Shown here: one piece after another, positions 24,371-33,013 of the stretch
Layout: each line of letters starts with the position of its first letter
Numbering within the stretch: the first letter of the stretch is position 1
Assembly (NCBI GenBank): GCA_022648325.1
Contig: JALCMG010000018.1
Span: forward strand, 1 to 33,716
Length of the DNA: 33,716 nucleotides
Origin: Olsenella sp.
GTDB taxonomy: Bacteria > Actinomycetota > Coriobacteriia > Coriobacteriales > Atopobiaceae
Direction: 5' to 3'
The notes under the pieces: generated by a model
Database searches by the model: none
What the model was told of the DNA's origin: nothing
What the model saw: only the letters and a program-made list of their open reading frames with translations
Made by a program: the position numbers and the translations under genes

Positions 24371-25651
24371 ATGGCGCAGAAGCGCGACATTCTCGATGAC
24401 ATCATCGATATCCAGGACAACTGGCAGGCAGTTCAGAACCCGCTCTCGGGCATCGCGGACTCGCTTGCCCAGGACCCAAGCCAGCGCAAGGTCTTTGATC
24501 CGGCGGACTACAAGGAGAAGCCCTGGTGCAACTCAAGCCGCTGCCTGCGTTGCTCTGCTGAGCGCGAGGACGTGTGCTCCGTATGTCTTGACGTGTGCCC
24601 CACACACTCGATTGACATCCACAACAAGTCGGTGACCATTACGGATAGCTGCCGCAAGTGCGGACTCTGCCAGGCGGCCTGCCCCACCGAGGTCTTCAAC
24701 ACGCGCCGCCACATGGCCAAGCAGCTCTACGACAACATCGCCCGTGCAGCCTCGGCGTACGAGCAGTGCTACGTCACGTGTACCCGCGCCCTTAAGCGCC
24801 TGCCCAAGCCCAACGAGATCCTTCTCCCCTGCGTGGGCATGATATCGCGTGACCTGTGGTTCTCCATTCTCGTTGACTACACCAACGTATCGGTCTACCT
24901 GCCGTTGGGCATCTGCGACCGCTGTCGCACCACGACGGGCGAGGACTACTACACTGAGGCCATTGGCACGGCGGAGGAGTGGGCAAAGTCCACGGTGGGC
25001 CTCGAGGTCGACAAGGACAACCTCATGCACGAGTTCACGCGCGAGTACCGCCGCAGCCAGTTTGTGAGTTCCGCTATCCACGCGACCGAGAACCTCGTGA
25101 CGCGTTCGAGTCCTAAGCTGGCCGGCGCCCAGGCGGTGGCCAAGAAGATCACCGACCACGCCAATCGCCTGAACGAGCTGCAGCGTCAGCTTGAGAATGC
25201 GGTGGGTGCCAAGACCACCCAGAACCGCCAGCGCATTCTCACGCAGAATCGCAAGCTCATGATGGGCGGCCTCCAGCACGACCCCGAGCTTGCGACGGGC
25301 ATCAACCTTGACGTGCCGGTTGTTGACCCAGACCTCTGCACGTCCTGCGGCGACTGCGCCAAGGTGTGCGTCACGAATGCCATCGACCTCGACGACAATG
25401 GTCGCGTGCACACCATGGCCGCGTACTGTGTGAACTGCGCCGCCTGCGTAAAGGCGTGTCCCGAGGGTGCGCTCTCCATGCATGCCCAGGACGCCAGTGA
25501 GCTGGTGGTTCCCGACAAGAACGCCGAGGAGGTCGCGTGCCAGAAGGCAAAGGCCAAGGAAGAGGCCAAGCGCCTTATGGAGCAGGGGAAAAAGCAGCTC
25601 AACAAGGCTGCCGACACCCTCGAGAAGCTGGATGAGAGCAACAAGAAGTAA
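24371..25651 (+). CDS. Multi-cluster 4Fe-4S protein
   Basis: A 426-residue protein with several cysteine clusters. The N-terminal part has Cys at 53, 58, 61, 69, 72 and 76, then a classic CxxCxxCxxxCP at 94-104. A middle part holds LLPCVGMISRDLWFSI and GICDRC, a cysteine arrangement reminiscent of MvhD-type hydrogenase/heterodisulfide-reductase subunits. The C-terminal part has two more motifs starting at Cys323 (CTSCGDCAKVCV and CVNCAACVKACP). A Lys/Glu-rich helical tail follows. Probably an electron carrier or oxidoreductase subunit in the cytoplasm; the partner is unknown. ATG at 24371 follows AGGAGAG. An upstream in-frame start at 24305 lacks a ribosome site. Confidence 0.8.
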   Translation: MAQKRDILDDIIDIQDNWQAVQNPLSGIADSLAQDPSQRKVFDPADYKEKPWCNSSRCLRCSAEREDVCSVCLDVCPTHSIDIHNKSVTITDSCRKCGLCQAACPTEVFNTRRHMAKQLYDNIARAASAYEQCYVTCTRALKRLPKPNEILLPCVGMISRDLWFSILVDYTNVSVYLPLGICDRCRTTTGEDYYTEAIGTAEEWAKSTVGLEVDKDNLMHEFTREYRRSQFVSSAIHATENLVTRSSPKLAGAQAVAKKITDHANRLNELQRQLENAVGAKTTQNRQRILTQNRKLMMGGLQHDPELATGINLDVPVVDPDLCTSCGDCAKVCVTNAIDLDDNGRVHTMAAYCVNCAACVKACPEGALSMHAQDASELVVPDKNAEEVACQKAKAKEEAKRLMEQGKKQLNKAADTLEKLDESNKK

Positions 25652-25693
25652 GGAGCTGCAGGCGAGAGCCGCAGGCAACGAAGGAGAGGTACT

Positions 25694-26767
25694 GTGTCAC
25701 TTTCCATTGGCATCGTAGGGCTGCCCAACGTGGGCAAGTCGACCCTGTTCACCGCACTCACCCGCAAGGGCGGGCTTGCTGCAAACTATCCGTTTGCCAC
25801 CATCGACCCCAACGTGGGCGTGGTCGACGTCCCCGACGAGCGCCTGCAGGAGCTCGCCAAGATTGTGAACCCCGCGCGCATCGTTCCTGCCACGGTCGAG
25901 TTTGTTGACATCGCTGGCCTGGTCAAGGGCGCCAACGAGGGGGAGGGCCTGGGTAACCAGTTCCTGGCAAACATCCGCAACTGCGATGCGATCTGCGAGG
26001 TCGTGCGCTTCTTCAAGGACCCCAACGTAATGCGCGAGACCGGCCGTACCGGCGCGTTTGTCGATCCCGCGGCCGATGCCGACACCATCCAGACCGAGCT
26101 TGTCCTCGCGGACCTTGGCTCGCTTGAGCGCTCCATCCCCAAGCTGGAGAAGGAGGCCAAGCGCGACAAGGAGATGGCGCCGCGACTCGAGGTGGCCAAG
26201 CGCCTGCTGGCGTGGCTCAACGATGGGTACCGAGCGGCCGAGATGGACATGACCGATGACGAGCGTGCGGCCGCCCACGACCTCTTCCTTCTCACCATGA
26301 AGCCCATTCTCTACGTGGCCAACTGCGACGAGAACCAGCTGGGCGAGAAGCCCCAGATTAACGGCCTGGACGCCATTCCCATCTGCGCCGAGGTCGAGGC
26401 CGAGCTGGCAGATCTAGACCCCGAGGAGGCTGCCGAGTACCTGGCGTCCATGGGGCTCGAGCGCTCCGGCCTGGAGACGCTGGCCCGCGCGGCGTATCGC
26501 CTGCTGGGCCTCCAGAGCTTCTTTACTGCGGGCCCCAAGGAGGTCCGTGCGTGGACGGTGCGCATTGGCGCCAAGGCCCCCGAGGCTGCCGGCGTGATTC
26601 ACTCCGACTTCGAGAAGGGCTTCATCAAGGCCGAGACAATCAGCTACGAGGACTACGTCACGCTGGGCGGCGAGTCCGGTGCGCGCGATGCCGGCCGTCT
26701 GCGCATGGAGGGCAAGGACTACGTGGTCCAGGACGGCGACGTGATGGTCTTCCGCTTCAACGTGTAG
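25694..26767 (+). CDS. ychF: Redox-regulated ATPase YchF
   Basis: A 357-residue Obg-family P-loop protein (OLA1/YchF) that prefers ATP and binds ribosomes. G1 is GLPNVGKST, followed by NYPFATIDPNVGVV. G3 is DIAGLVKGANEGEGLGNQFL. The C-terminal TGS domain ends in DYVVQDGDVMVFRFNV, the usual YchF finish. GTG at 25694 follows AAGGAGAGG. The hairpin element at 26805 follows its stop. Confidence 0.96.
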   Translation: MSLSIGIVGLPNVGKSTLFTALTRKGGLAANYPFATIDPNVGVVDVPDERLQELAKIVNPARIVPATVEFVDIAGLVKGANEGEGLGNQFLANIRNCDAICEVVRFFKDPNVMRETGRTGAFVDPAADADTIQTELVLADLGSLERSIPKLEKEAKRDKEMAPRLEVAKRLLAWLNDGYRAAEMDMTDDERAAAHDLFLLTMKPILYVANCDENQLGEKPQINGLDAIPICAEVEAELADLDPEEAAEYLASMGLERSGLETLARAAYRLLGLQSFFTAGPKEVRAWTVRIGAKAPEAAGVIHSDFEKGFIKAETISYEDYVTLGGESGARDAGRLRMEGKDYVVQDGDVMVFRFNV

Positions 26768-26804
26768 CGGCTGCTATCGGTTCTCGTTCGCCAGCGTTTC
26801 CTCC

Positions 26805-26885
26805 ATTCTTTATCGGTTTTTGAGAATCGGGGCCGACGTTTGCCCGGTTGGCGAGCAGCGCGATTCTCAAATTCCGATAAAGAAT
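26805..26885. repeat. Long hairpin element, TTCTTTATCGG family, copy 2
   Basis: An 81-base element with 25-base inverted ends (two mismatches): 26805-26829 starting ATTCTTTATCGG, and 26861-26885. It shares its ends and an inner block TTTGCCC-R-GTTGG with the copy at 4028-4129, in the same orientation, but is 21 bases shorter in the middle. It lies between convergent genes. Confidence 0.8.
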
Positions 26886-26923
26886 AAGGTTTCGCTAAAG
26901 AACTAGGTTATTGCGAGAGAGAC

Positions 26924-26959
26924 GAGAAAAGCGGGCCTCCGGCAATGCCGGAGGCCCGC
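26924..26959 (-). terminator. Terminator of the LCP gene
   Basis: Perfect 13-base arms GCGGGCCTCCGGC and GCCGGAGGCCCGC around a 3-base loop. Read on the minus strand the stem is followed by TTTTCTC, so it ends the LCP transcript; it may also stop ychF read-through. Confidence 0.85.
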
Positions 26960-26986
26960 TGCGTTATCGCAACGATATGCGATAAG

Positions 26987-28621
26987 TTACTTGCTTTTGT
27001 AGTCGGTGCCCAGAACCACGATCACGTCGTAGTTGTCGGAGTAGGTGCCGGGGTTCTCAACAGGCGTCACGGAGAGCCCGAGCTTCTCGACAACGCCTCT
27101 CGCTTCGTCTTGCGCCGAGGAGGTCTTGCTCGTGTTGTACACGATCGTCGTTGTCGTGTGGCTCGTGGAGTCTGCGTTACCCGCAATGGTCGAATAGCCA
27201 GCCTGTGTGAGCACGTTTGCCGCGCTCGAGGCAAGCCCCTGGGTTGGGGTGCCGTTGAGCACGAGGACCGATCCGGAATAGATGGGCTCTGAGCTGGTGC
27301 TTGAGCTCTCCGAAGAGTCCGAGCTGCCGGTGCCTGAGCTCACCGACCCGGCGACGCCGGCGGTGAAGTCCTGCGAGGAGTCAGAGTAGGGTGGCTCGCC
27401 AGCGTCGGTGCGCTGCATCATGGTCTTCCAGGCATTCTCGTCCACGACTTCGTACCAGAGGTTGTTGGTGTACGTGGAGGTCGTGGGTACCGAGCCAGAG
27501 TAGATGTCGTTCTCGGTGTCGAAGTCCTTGAACTGGTTGGCTAGGGACAGGATGTCTGTGGCGGAGAGGTCCGTGGTCACACTGTCTGCCAGCTGGGAGA
27601 TAAGACCAGGCCACGAGGTCGGGTCGCTATCGAGAACCTTCCGGATGATTGCAGCGATGACCATACGCTGGTTGGCAGAACGGTAGTAGTCACCGCCGCC
27701 GTAGGCGTCGTAGGCGTGGCGGCTGCGACAGAGGCCGAGTGCCTGCTGGCCGTCAAGCGTTTGGGTGCCAGCGGGAAGGTCGATGTCTGAGTACTCCATG
27801 TCCGAGACGGCCACGGGGAGGGTGACCTCTATGCCACCGAGCGTGTCGACGATGGAGGTGAACTGCTCAAAGTTGAGCTCTGCGTAGTGGGAGATATTCA
27901 CACCCGCAAGCTTGGAGACCTGCTCGACCATGTAGGAGGCGCCACCAAACGAGTATGCGGCGTTAATCTTCTGCGTGCCGTGGTCGTCCATGTCGACCAT
28001 GGTGTCACGAGGTATCGATATGAGCGTGACCTTCTTGTTGGGCGGGTCGACGCGCACGAGGATGATGGAGTCCGTGCGATAGTTCGACTGGTCGGCGCCC
28101 CATTCCTGCGTGCGCTCGTCGTCCTGATCGACGCCAAGAAGCAGCATGTAGAAGGGGTCATCCGTCTTGGTTGTCGCGACGAGTTGGTTGAGAAGGTTCG
28201 AGTCAATGCCCTTGGACAGCTTGCTGTTTATGTTGTTGATGTACCAGGCGAACGCGGCTCCCGCAACTGCCAAAACCGCGACCAACGTGATAACGACGAC
28301 TTTGAGCACCCGATGGCTCCGCTTGGCCTTCTTGCGCTTCGAAACGTAGTACTCAACGCCATCTGCCCGGGAGGCAGCATGATCCATCTCGTCCAGCTCA
28401 CCCCCACGCAGATGGGCAGCATGGGTGTCGTTTGTTGCGTGACTGGAGTGGGAGTAGGAGCTAGCATCGACGTGGCGCCCCTGCACGAGCGGCGTGCTGT
28501 GGAGCTGATGCGCATCGGAGCCGGCGGCGCTGCGGTCGTTATCCGTGCCGTAGCGTTCTGCGGAGAAGCGGTCCTGCTCCTCAGATGACATGCGACGATG
28601 GCGTCTTCTTCTCTCGGCCAA
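26987..28621 (-). CDS. LytR-CpsA-Psr (LCP) family protein
   Basis: A 544-residue membrane enzyme that attaches anionic polymers or glycans to peptidoglycan. The N-terminal 105 residues are charged and cytoplasmic. One membrane helix (VLKVVVITLVAVLAVAG) follows. The LCP domain carries GVDQDDER, YRTDSIILVRVDP, ISIPRDTMVDM and the arginine-rich RSRHAYDAYGGGDYYR, which bind the lipid pyrophosphate. A Ser/Gly-rich linker leads to a C-terminal LytR_C domain (VLVLNGTPTQGLASSAANVL). The start is unsure: TTG at 28621 has AGGGGG close by, while ATG at 28591 has no clear site. It is divergent from guaA. Confidence 0.9.
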   Translation of the reverse strand: MAERRRRHRRMSSEEQDRFSAERYGTDNDRSAAGSDAHQLHSTPLVQGRHVDASSYSHSSHATNDTHAAHLRGGELDEMDHAASRADGVEYYVSKRKKAKRSHRVLKVVVITLVAVLAVAGAAFAWYINNINSKLSKGIDSNLLNQLVATTKTDDPFYMLLLGVDQDDERTQEWGADQSNYRTDSIILVRVDPPNKKVTLISIPRDTMVDMDDHGTQKINAAYSFGGASYMVEQVSKLAGVNISHYAELNFEQFTSIVDTLGGIEVTLPVAVSDMEYSDIDLPAGTQTLDGQQALGLCRSRHAYDAYGGGDYYRSANQRMVIAAIIRKVLDSDPTSWPGLISQLADSVTTDLSATDILSLANQFKDFDTENDIYSGSVPTTSTYTNNLWYEVVDENAWKTMMQRTDAGEPPYSDSSQDFTAGVAGSVSSGTGSSDSSESSSTSSEPIYSGSVLVLNGTPTQGLASSAANVLTQAGYSTIAGNADSTSHTTTTIVYNTSKTSSAQDEARGVVEKLGLSVTPVENPGTYSDNYDVIVVLGTDYKSK

Positions 28622-28865
28622 GGGGCCCCCTAACCGTGTCCTAACGGACGTCGTGCGATTTATGTTCGTTGCTGATGCCGCTCAGGGCACCGCCATAACC
28701 CTCACATCATACGTGACGTGCGTGAATGCTCCATGAAGAGGGGAAAGCGACACTGGCGAACATAACGTGTCCTCAATCCTTGAAAGGTCAGACCATAGAA
28801 ATCGGTAGTATCCTCTAGAACGTATACGAATTTTGCCCGGCAGAAGCCGGAGATGGGAGACGCGC

Positions 28866-30458
28866 ATGTCCGAGGCAAGGCCCAAGCAGTTCGTGGCGGT
28901 CTTCGACTTTGGTGCCCAGTACGGGCAACTCATTGCCCGCAGGGTACGTGACCTGCACGTCTATTCAGAGATTGTCCCCTGCGACATCTCGGCGGACGAG
29001 CTTGCAAAGATGGCTCCCTCTGCAATCATTCTCTCCGGTGGTCCTGCCTCCGTCTACGCCGAGGGCGCGCCCAACATGGATGCCCGCGTCTTCGAGCTTG
29101 GTATCCCCGCCCTGGGCTTCTGCTATGGCGAGCAGATCATGGCCGTCAAGCTTGGCGGCGAGGTCGCACACACCGATAAGGGCGAATATGGCCCGGCGAC
29201 GCTCACGCGCCTTGGCTCCTCGGTGCTTCTCGACGGCACGCCCGAGGGCGGACAGACGGTATGGATGAGCCACCGTGACTCCGTGAGCCGCGCGCCCGAG
29301 GGCTTCATGGTCACCGGCCGTACGGACACCTGCCCCGTTGCTGTGATGGAGTGCCCGCGCCGCCGCCTCTTTGCTACGCAGTTCCACCCCGAGGTGCGCC
29401 ACACCGAGTACGGCACACGCATGCTCGAGAACTTCCTCTTTGGCGTGTGCCACCTCGAGAAGAACTGGACCATGGAGGGCATCATCGACCAGAAGGTCGA
29501 GGAGATCCGAGAGCAAGCGGGTTCGCGCAAGGTCATCCTCGCGCTCTCCGGCGGCGTCGACTCCTCCGTGGTGGCGGCCCTGGTGCATCGCGCCATCGGT
29601 GACCAGCTCACCTGCGTCTTCGTGAACCACGGGATGCTTCGCAAGGGTGAGCCCGAGATGGTCGAGGAGGTCTTCCGCGAGCAGTTCCACATGCCGCTCG
29701 TGCACGTGCACGCCGAGGAGCGCTACGCCAAGATGCTCGCCGGCGTGACGGATCCCGAGAAGAAGCGTCGCCTCATTGGCACCGAGTTCTGGAAGGTCTT
29801 CTTCGACGAGGCCCAGAAGATTGGCGATGTGGAGATGCTCGCGCAGGGCACCATCTACCCGGACATCATCGAGTCGGGCGCGCGCAAGACGGGCGGTAAG
29901 GCTTCCACCATCAAGAGCCATCACAACCTGATTCCGTTCCCCGAGGGCGTCCATTTCGACCTTATTGAGCCGCTGGACCACTTCTTCAAGGACGAGGTGC
30001 GCGAGCTGGGCATCGCTTTGGGCCTGCCCGCGAAGCTCGTCTGGCGTCAGCCGTTCCCGGGTCCCGGCCTGGCCATTCGCATCATTGGCGAGGTGACGCC
30101 CGAGAAGCTCGCGATCCTAAAGGACGCCGACGCCATCGTGCGCGAGGAGCTCGATGCCTACAACCAGCGCCTCTTTGAAGAGATGGGCGACCGCAACTCC
30201 GAGCATGCCTGCTGGCAGTACTTCGCCGTGCTTCCGGACATCAAGAGCGTTGGTGTTATGGGAGACGAGCGCACGTACCGCCGTCCCATCATCGTGCGTG
30301 CGGTGGAGTCCACCGACGCGATGACCGCCGATTGGGCAAAGCTGCCCTACGACGTGATCGGCCGCATCTCCAGCCGTATCGTTGACGAGATCGACGGCGT
30401 TAACCGCGTGGTCTATGACATCACGCCCAAGCCGCCTGCGACGATCGAGTGGGAGTGA
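28866..30458 (+). CDS. guaA: GMP synthase (glutamine-hydrolysing)
   Basis: A 530-residue enzyme converting XMP to GMP. The class I amidotransferase has Cys86 (LGFCYGEQ) and His174/Glu176 (QFHPEV). The PP-loop ALSGGVDSS starts near residue 227. The dimerisation domain has RQPFPGPGLAIRI, and the protein ends TIEWE. It shares purine metabolism with xpt, which makes XMP, 7 kb upstream. ATG at 28866 uses GGGAG after a small hairpin (CCGGC-AGAA-GCCGG, 28837-28850). TTGAAA at 28780 with TAGTAT at 28806 is a weak promoter candidate (20-base spacing). Confidence 0.97.
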   Translation: MSEARPKQFVAVFDFGAQYGQLIARRVRDLHVYSEIVPCDISADELAKMAPSAIILSGGPASVYAEGAPNMDARVFELGIPALGFCYGEQIMAVKLGGEVAHTDKGEYGPATLTRLGSSVLLDGTPEGGQTVWMSHRDSVSRAPEGFMVTGRTDTCPVAVMECPRRRLFATQFHPEVRHTEYGTRMLENFLFGVCHLEKNWTMEGIIDQKVEEIREQAGSRKVILALSGGVDSSVVAALVHRAIGDQLTCVFVNHGMLRKGEPEMVEEVFREQFHMPLVHVHAEERYAKMLAGVTDPEKKRRLIGTEFWKVFFDEAQKIGDVEMLAQGTIYPDIIESGARKTGGKASTIKSHHNLIPFPEGVHFDLIEPLDHFFKDEVRELGIALGLPAKLVWRQPFPGPGLAIRIIGEVTPEKLAILKDADAIVREELDAYNQRLFEEMGDRNSEHACWQYFAVLPDIKSVGVMGDERTYRRPIIVRAVESTDAMTADWAKLPYDVIGRISSRIVDEIDGVNRVVYDITPKPPATIEWE

Positions 30459-30568
30459 GCTGGGCCTTCGTTCCATCTAGTTGCAAGCCGCCCGCCTGTT
30501 GGCAGTGGTTAGCATCTATTGGCACGACTAGGACGAAGCCACCCGGACTTTCCGAGAGTGAAACGTAG

Positions 30569-30606
30569 GAATCAGCCCCGAAACAAGACCGTTTCGGGGC
30601 TGATTC
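30569..30606 (+). terminator. Hairpin downstream of guaA
   Basis: Perfect 16-base arms, GAATCAGCCCCGAAAC and its reverse complement, around a 6-base loop AAGACC. No T-run follows (TATAGG), so it is a strong structure with an uncertain terminator role. Confidence 0.6.
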
Positions 30607-31131
30607 TATAGGCGTTAACCTGGGGAAATACTCTCGACAACCCTTCAAGAGGACGACGTGATGACACTCCTTGCGAAGAGGGGCGAACGGATGCCAAAGC
30701 ATGCCAACGCGGTGATGGAAGATTTCATCGCGTTTTCAAGCCAGAGGGGCATCTGGCGCCGTGCCATGTAGTCACCTTGTAGTCACCCCGCTTTTTCGCC
30801 CCCTCTTTTTGAAAAGCCGCAGGTAGAAGCGAAGAGTGAAAAAACACCCGGAAACGCGCTTTCCGCCGCTTTCACGCCTATTCCCGGGCTCTAGAAACGT
30901 CGTTTCTCACTCTTCCCACCGCGCTGGCCGGCCGATTGCGGGGACGGATCGGGCCTCAAGAAACGGCAGTAGTAATGCGAGATGAAGATCGCGGTGTTCC
31001 CCGAAGCCCTGTCGCCGACGCGGCGGCCTTATCGGAAAGACGCAACGCGCCGCCTTAAAGAGAGGGCGGCACCGTGCGCGGCTCTTGAGCGGACGGCGCG
31101 TTCGAGCCACCCCGCGGACCGCCGCCCGCCC
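30607..31131. other. Gene-poor stretch left of the accessory segment
   Basis: About 525 bases with no supported gene. A 36-codon frame at 30661-30771 is preceded by a weak GAGGA and has no family resemblance. It ends in two tandem copies of TGTAGTCACC (30767-30776 and 30778-30787). Poly-T and poly-A tracts and an 85-base inverted repeat follow. GC rises sharply from about 30990. It may hold the left end of an integrated element. Confidence 0.4.
30831..30915. repeat. 85-bp inverted-repeat element
   Basis: GAAGAGTGA at 30831-30839 and its reverse complement at 30907-30915, with looser pairing just inside (AAAAAC against GTTTC; CCCGG against TTCCCGGG). Only one copy is seen in the window. The size is like that of the other hairpin elements. 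Confidence 0.5.
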
Positions 31132-32501
31132 TCAGCGCTCGCTTGCCCCGAGCCCCTCAAGGACGGCAGTCGTCCGGGCCGGGTCGCTCGCTCCCAGGAG
31201 GTATGCCGTGCCGCCCTTCGTGCGCACGAGGAGCCACGGGCCCGCCTCGGGGTCCAGGCACACCTTGAGCGGCCCGTACTCCTCGCTCGAGAAGTCGCCC
31301 TCGAGGAAGGTGTCCGCGGAGCCCCCGAACGTGCGCGTCATATCGGGGAGCCGGTGGAGCGCATCGACGGACTCGACGTCGCCGACGAAGATCTCGTAGC
31401 TCGTCAGCACGTGGCTCGCGCGGACCGTCTGCCCGGAGAGCTCCAGCGTGACCGGCGCCGACAGCTCCTCGGCGATGAACACGCCGGCCAGTGGCAGGCA
31501 GAGCAGCACGAACGCGAGCACTGCCGCTATCGCCTTGCCGGCGGGCCGCGCCAGGTTGACCGACGTGCCGACCCCGACGCGGTCGTTCACCATGAGGCTG
31601 GAGTCGTCGGGGTTGAAGTAGAGGAGCCCGAAGACCCAGCGGTCGTCCTCGTCGATGTAGAACCCCTCTCCGCTGCCCTTTGTGAGGCGCTCCTGAAGGC
31701 CCCGGACGCGCATCTCGGTCGCGAAGGAGGCGACGAACAGGGCCGCGGCGGGAAGCGTCATGCCCACGAGGTACAGGGTGGGCGAGCCTTGGAAGAGGAG
31801 CTGCGACCAGCTCACGAGCGAGAACGCGGCGGCCGCAAAGAGGCACACGCGCCCCAGGCGCGCCTCCGGATGCGCGTGAGGGCCAGCGTGAGGGCCCCGT
31901 CGGCGTCCACCGCCTCGCTGCGGTCGCGGTAGCACCAGCGGAAGACCGCCCATGTCGCGAGGGCGCCCGCGGCGGAGAGCGGGTAGACCGGCAGGCCCCC
32001 GCGGTCGAACAGCGCGGGGGCCATGCTTGCCGAGACGGCGAGGAGAAACCACGCGTTCGAGGTGCGCGTTCGGGGCTGGGCGGCCGCCCCGATGTCCGCG
32101 ACCGTCACGCGCCGGGGGCCGTCCTTCCCGCCGCGGCGCCACCCGCGCTCGTCCTTCAGGGCGGCGAGCCTCGCGTTCGCACGCGCGAAGACGACCTCCG
32201 GGGCTATGCAGGCGACGAGGACCCAAATGCTCCAACAGACCGCAAGCGGCCCCGCGAGCGCGCGGACCGACCCCGCGGCGGCGCCCGCCAGTGCGACGGC
32301 AACGAGCGCGACGGCGCACGCGAGCTGCCGGCGACGATACCCCGAGAGGATGTCCGCTACCTGCCCGTCGCCATGCGCCTCGCGAGGCAGCGTCACGCCC
32401 ACGGCGATGTTCTTCTTGAAGCGGGCGCTGTCCCTGAGCGCCAACCATATCGGAATGGGAAGCCAGCAGCACACAAGCCAGATCGCGGAAACGGAACTCA
32501 T
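31132..32501 (-). pseudogene. Frameshifted DUF5808-type membrane protein
   Basis: The first frame starts at 32501 (ATG overlapping the regulator's stop in an ATGA) and carries about 210 sensible residues with several membrane segments. Near 31860-31880 the protein continues in another frame: three more membrane helices, then FGLLYFNPDDSSLMVNDRVG, the look of a DUF5808 domain, then a C-terminal soluble part ending at 31132. The first frame instead reads into an Arg-rich nonsense end. The intact protein would be about 450 residues. A one-base indel near the GC-rich GGCGCGCCTGGGGCG stretch explains the break; a sequencing error there is quite possible. The GntR regulator upstream is translationally coupled to it. 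Confidence 0.65.
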
Positions 32502-32890
32502 CGCAGACCCCTTTCTCTTCGGGAGGGAACCCCGTCCAATAGGCGCCCGCAGAGCGCGAGTACCTCCTCGCGCGGCATGCCGCCCGCAACGAGCTCGTCC
32601 AGCTGCAGCCGCAGCGCCTCCACGGCGCCGGGGCTGGGACCCGAGCCGGCATCCGGCTCTGCCACGAAGGTGCCGCCGCGCCGGTCACCCCGCACGTGCC
32701 CCTCCTGCTTGAGAAGCTGGTAGGCCTTGCTCGCGGTCATGACGTTGATGCCGCACTCCGACGCGAGGGCCCGGACGGTCGGCAGGCGCTCGCCCGGCGC
32801 GAGCCCGCCTTCCGCTATGGCCCGCACGATCTGATTCCGAATCTGCCGGTAGACGGGGATTGCGTCCGAGAAGTCCAACTCCAGGAGCAT
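32498..32890 (-). CDS. YtrA-type GntR regulator
   Basis: A 130-residue transcription regulator. The winged-helix GntR domain (about 10-75) has IPVYRQIRNQIVRAIAEG, LAPGERLPTVRALASECGIN and TASKAYQLLKQEGHV. A short helical tail as in the YtrA subfamily follows, rather than a ligand-binding domain. The ATG at 32890 is preceded by CAGGAGGTG; a GTG nine bases upstream lies inside that site. Its stop overlaps the start of the membrane protein gene by four bases (ATGA), so the two form an operon. YtrA-type regulators usually repress their own operon of membrane or ABC genes. Confidence 0.9.
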   Translation of the reverse strand: MLLELDFSDAIPVYRQIRNQIVRAIAEGGLAPGERLPTVRALASECGINVMTASKAYQLLKQEGHVRGDRRGGTFVAEPDAGSGPSPGAVEALRLQLDELVAGGMPREEVLALCGRLLDGVPSRRERGLR

Positions 32891-32920
32891 GGCGTGCACC
32901 TCCTGCGGTCAATGTACTAT

Positions 32921-32935
32921 CTGTATTAGATACAG
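32921..32935. promoter_or_regulatory. Probable GntR operator
   Basis: CTGTATTAGATACAG is a 15-base palindrome (6-base arms, TAG centre) 31 bases upstream of the regulator's ATG. TAATAC read on the minus strand within it could be the -10 box, so binding would block the promoter. Confidence 0.5.
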
Positions 32936-33013
32936 TAATACATTAATGCGACAATCGCAAGATAAGGAGAGAGAGCGGCTCCGGTCGTCACCCTCAGGTG
33001 ATTTCATTGGATT

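Noticed and set aside
30661..30771. 36-codon open frame after guaA
   Set aside because: Weak ribosome site, no similarity I can recognise, and it ends inside a tandem repeat; kept only as part of the intergenic description.
31132..32501. Programmed ribosomal frameshift in the DUF5808-type gene
   Set aside because: No slippery heptamer or downstream structure is evident at the junction; an indel or read error is simpler.
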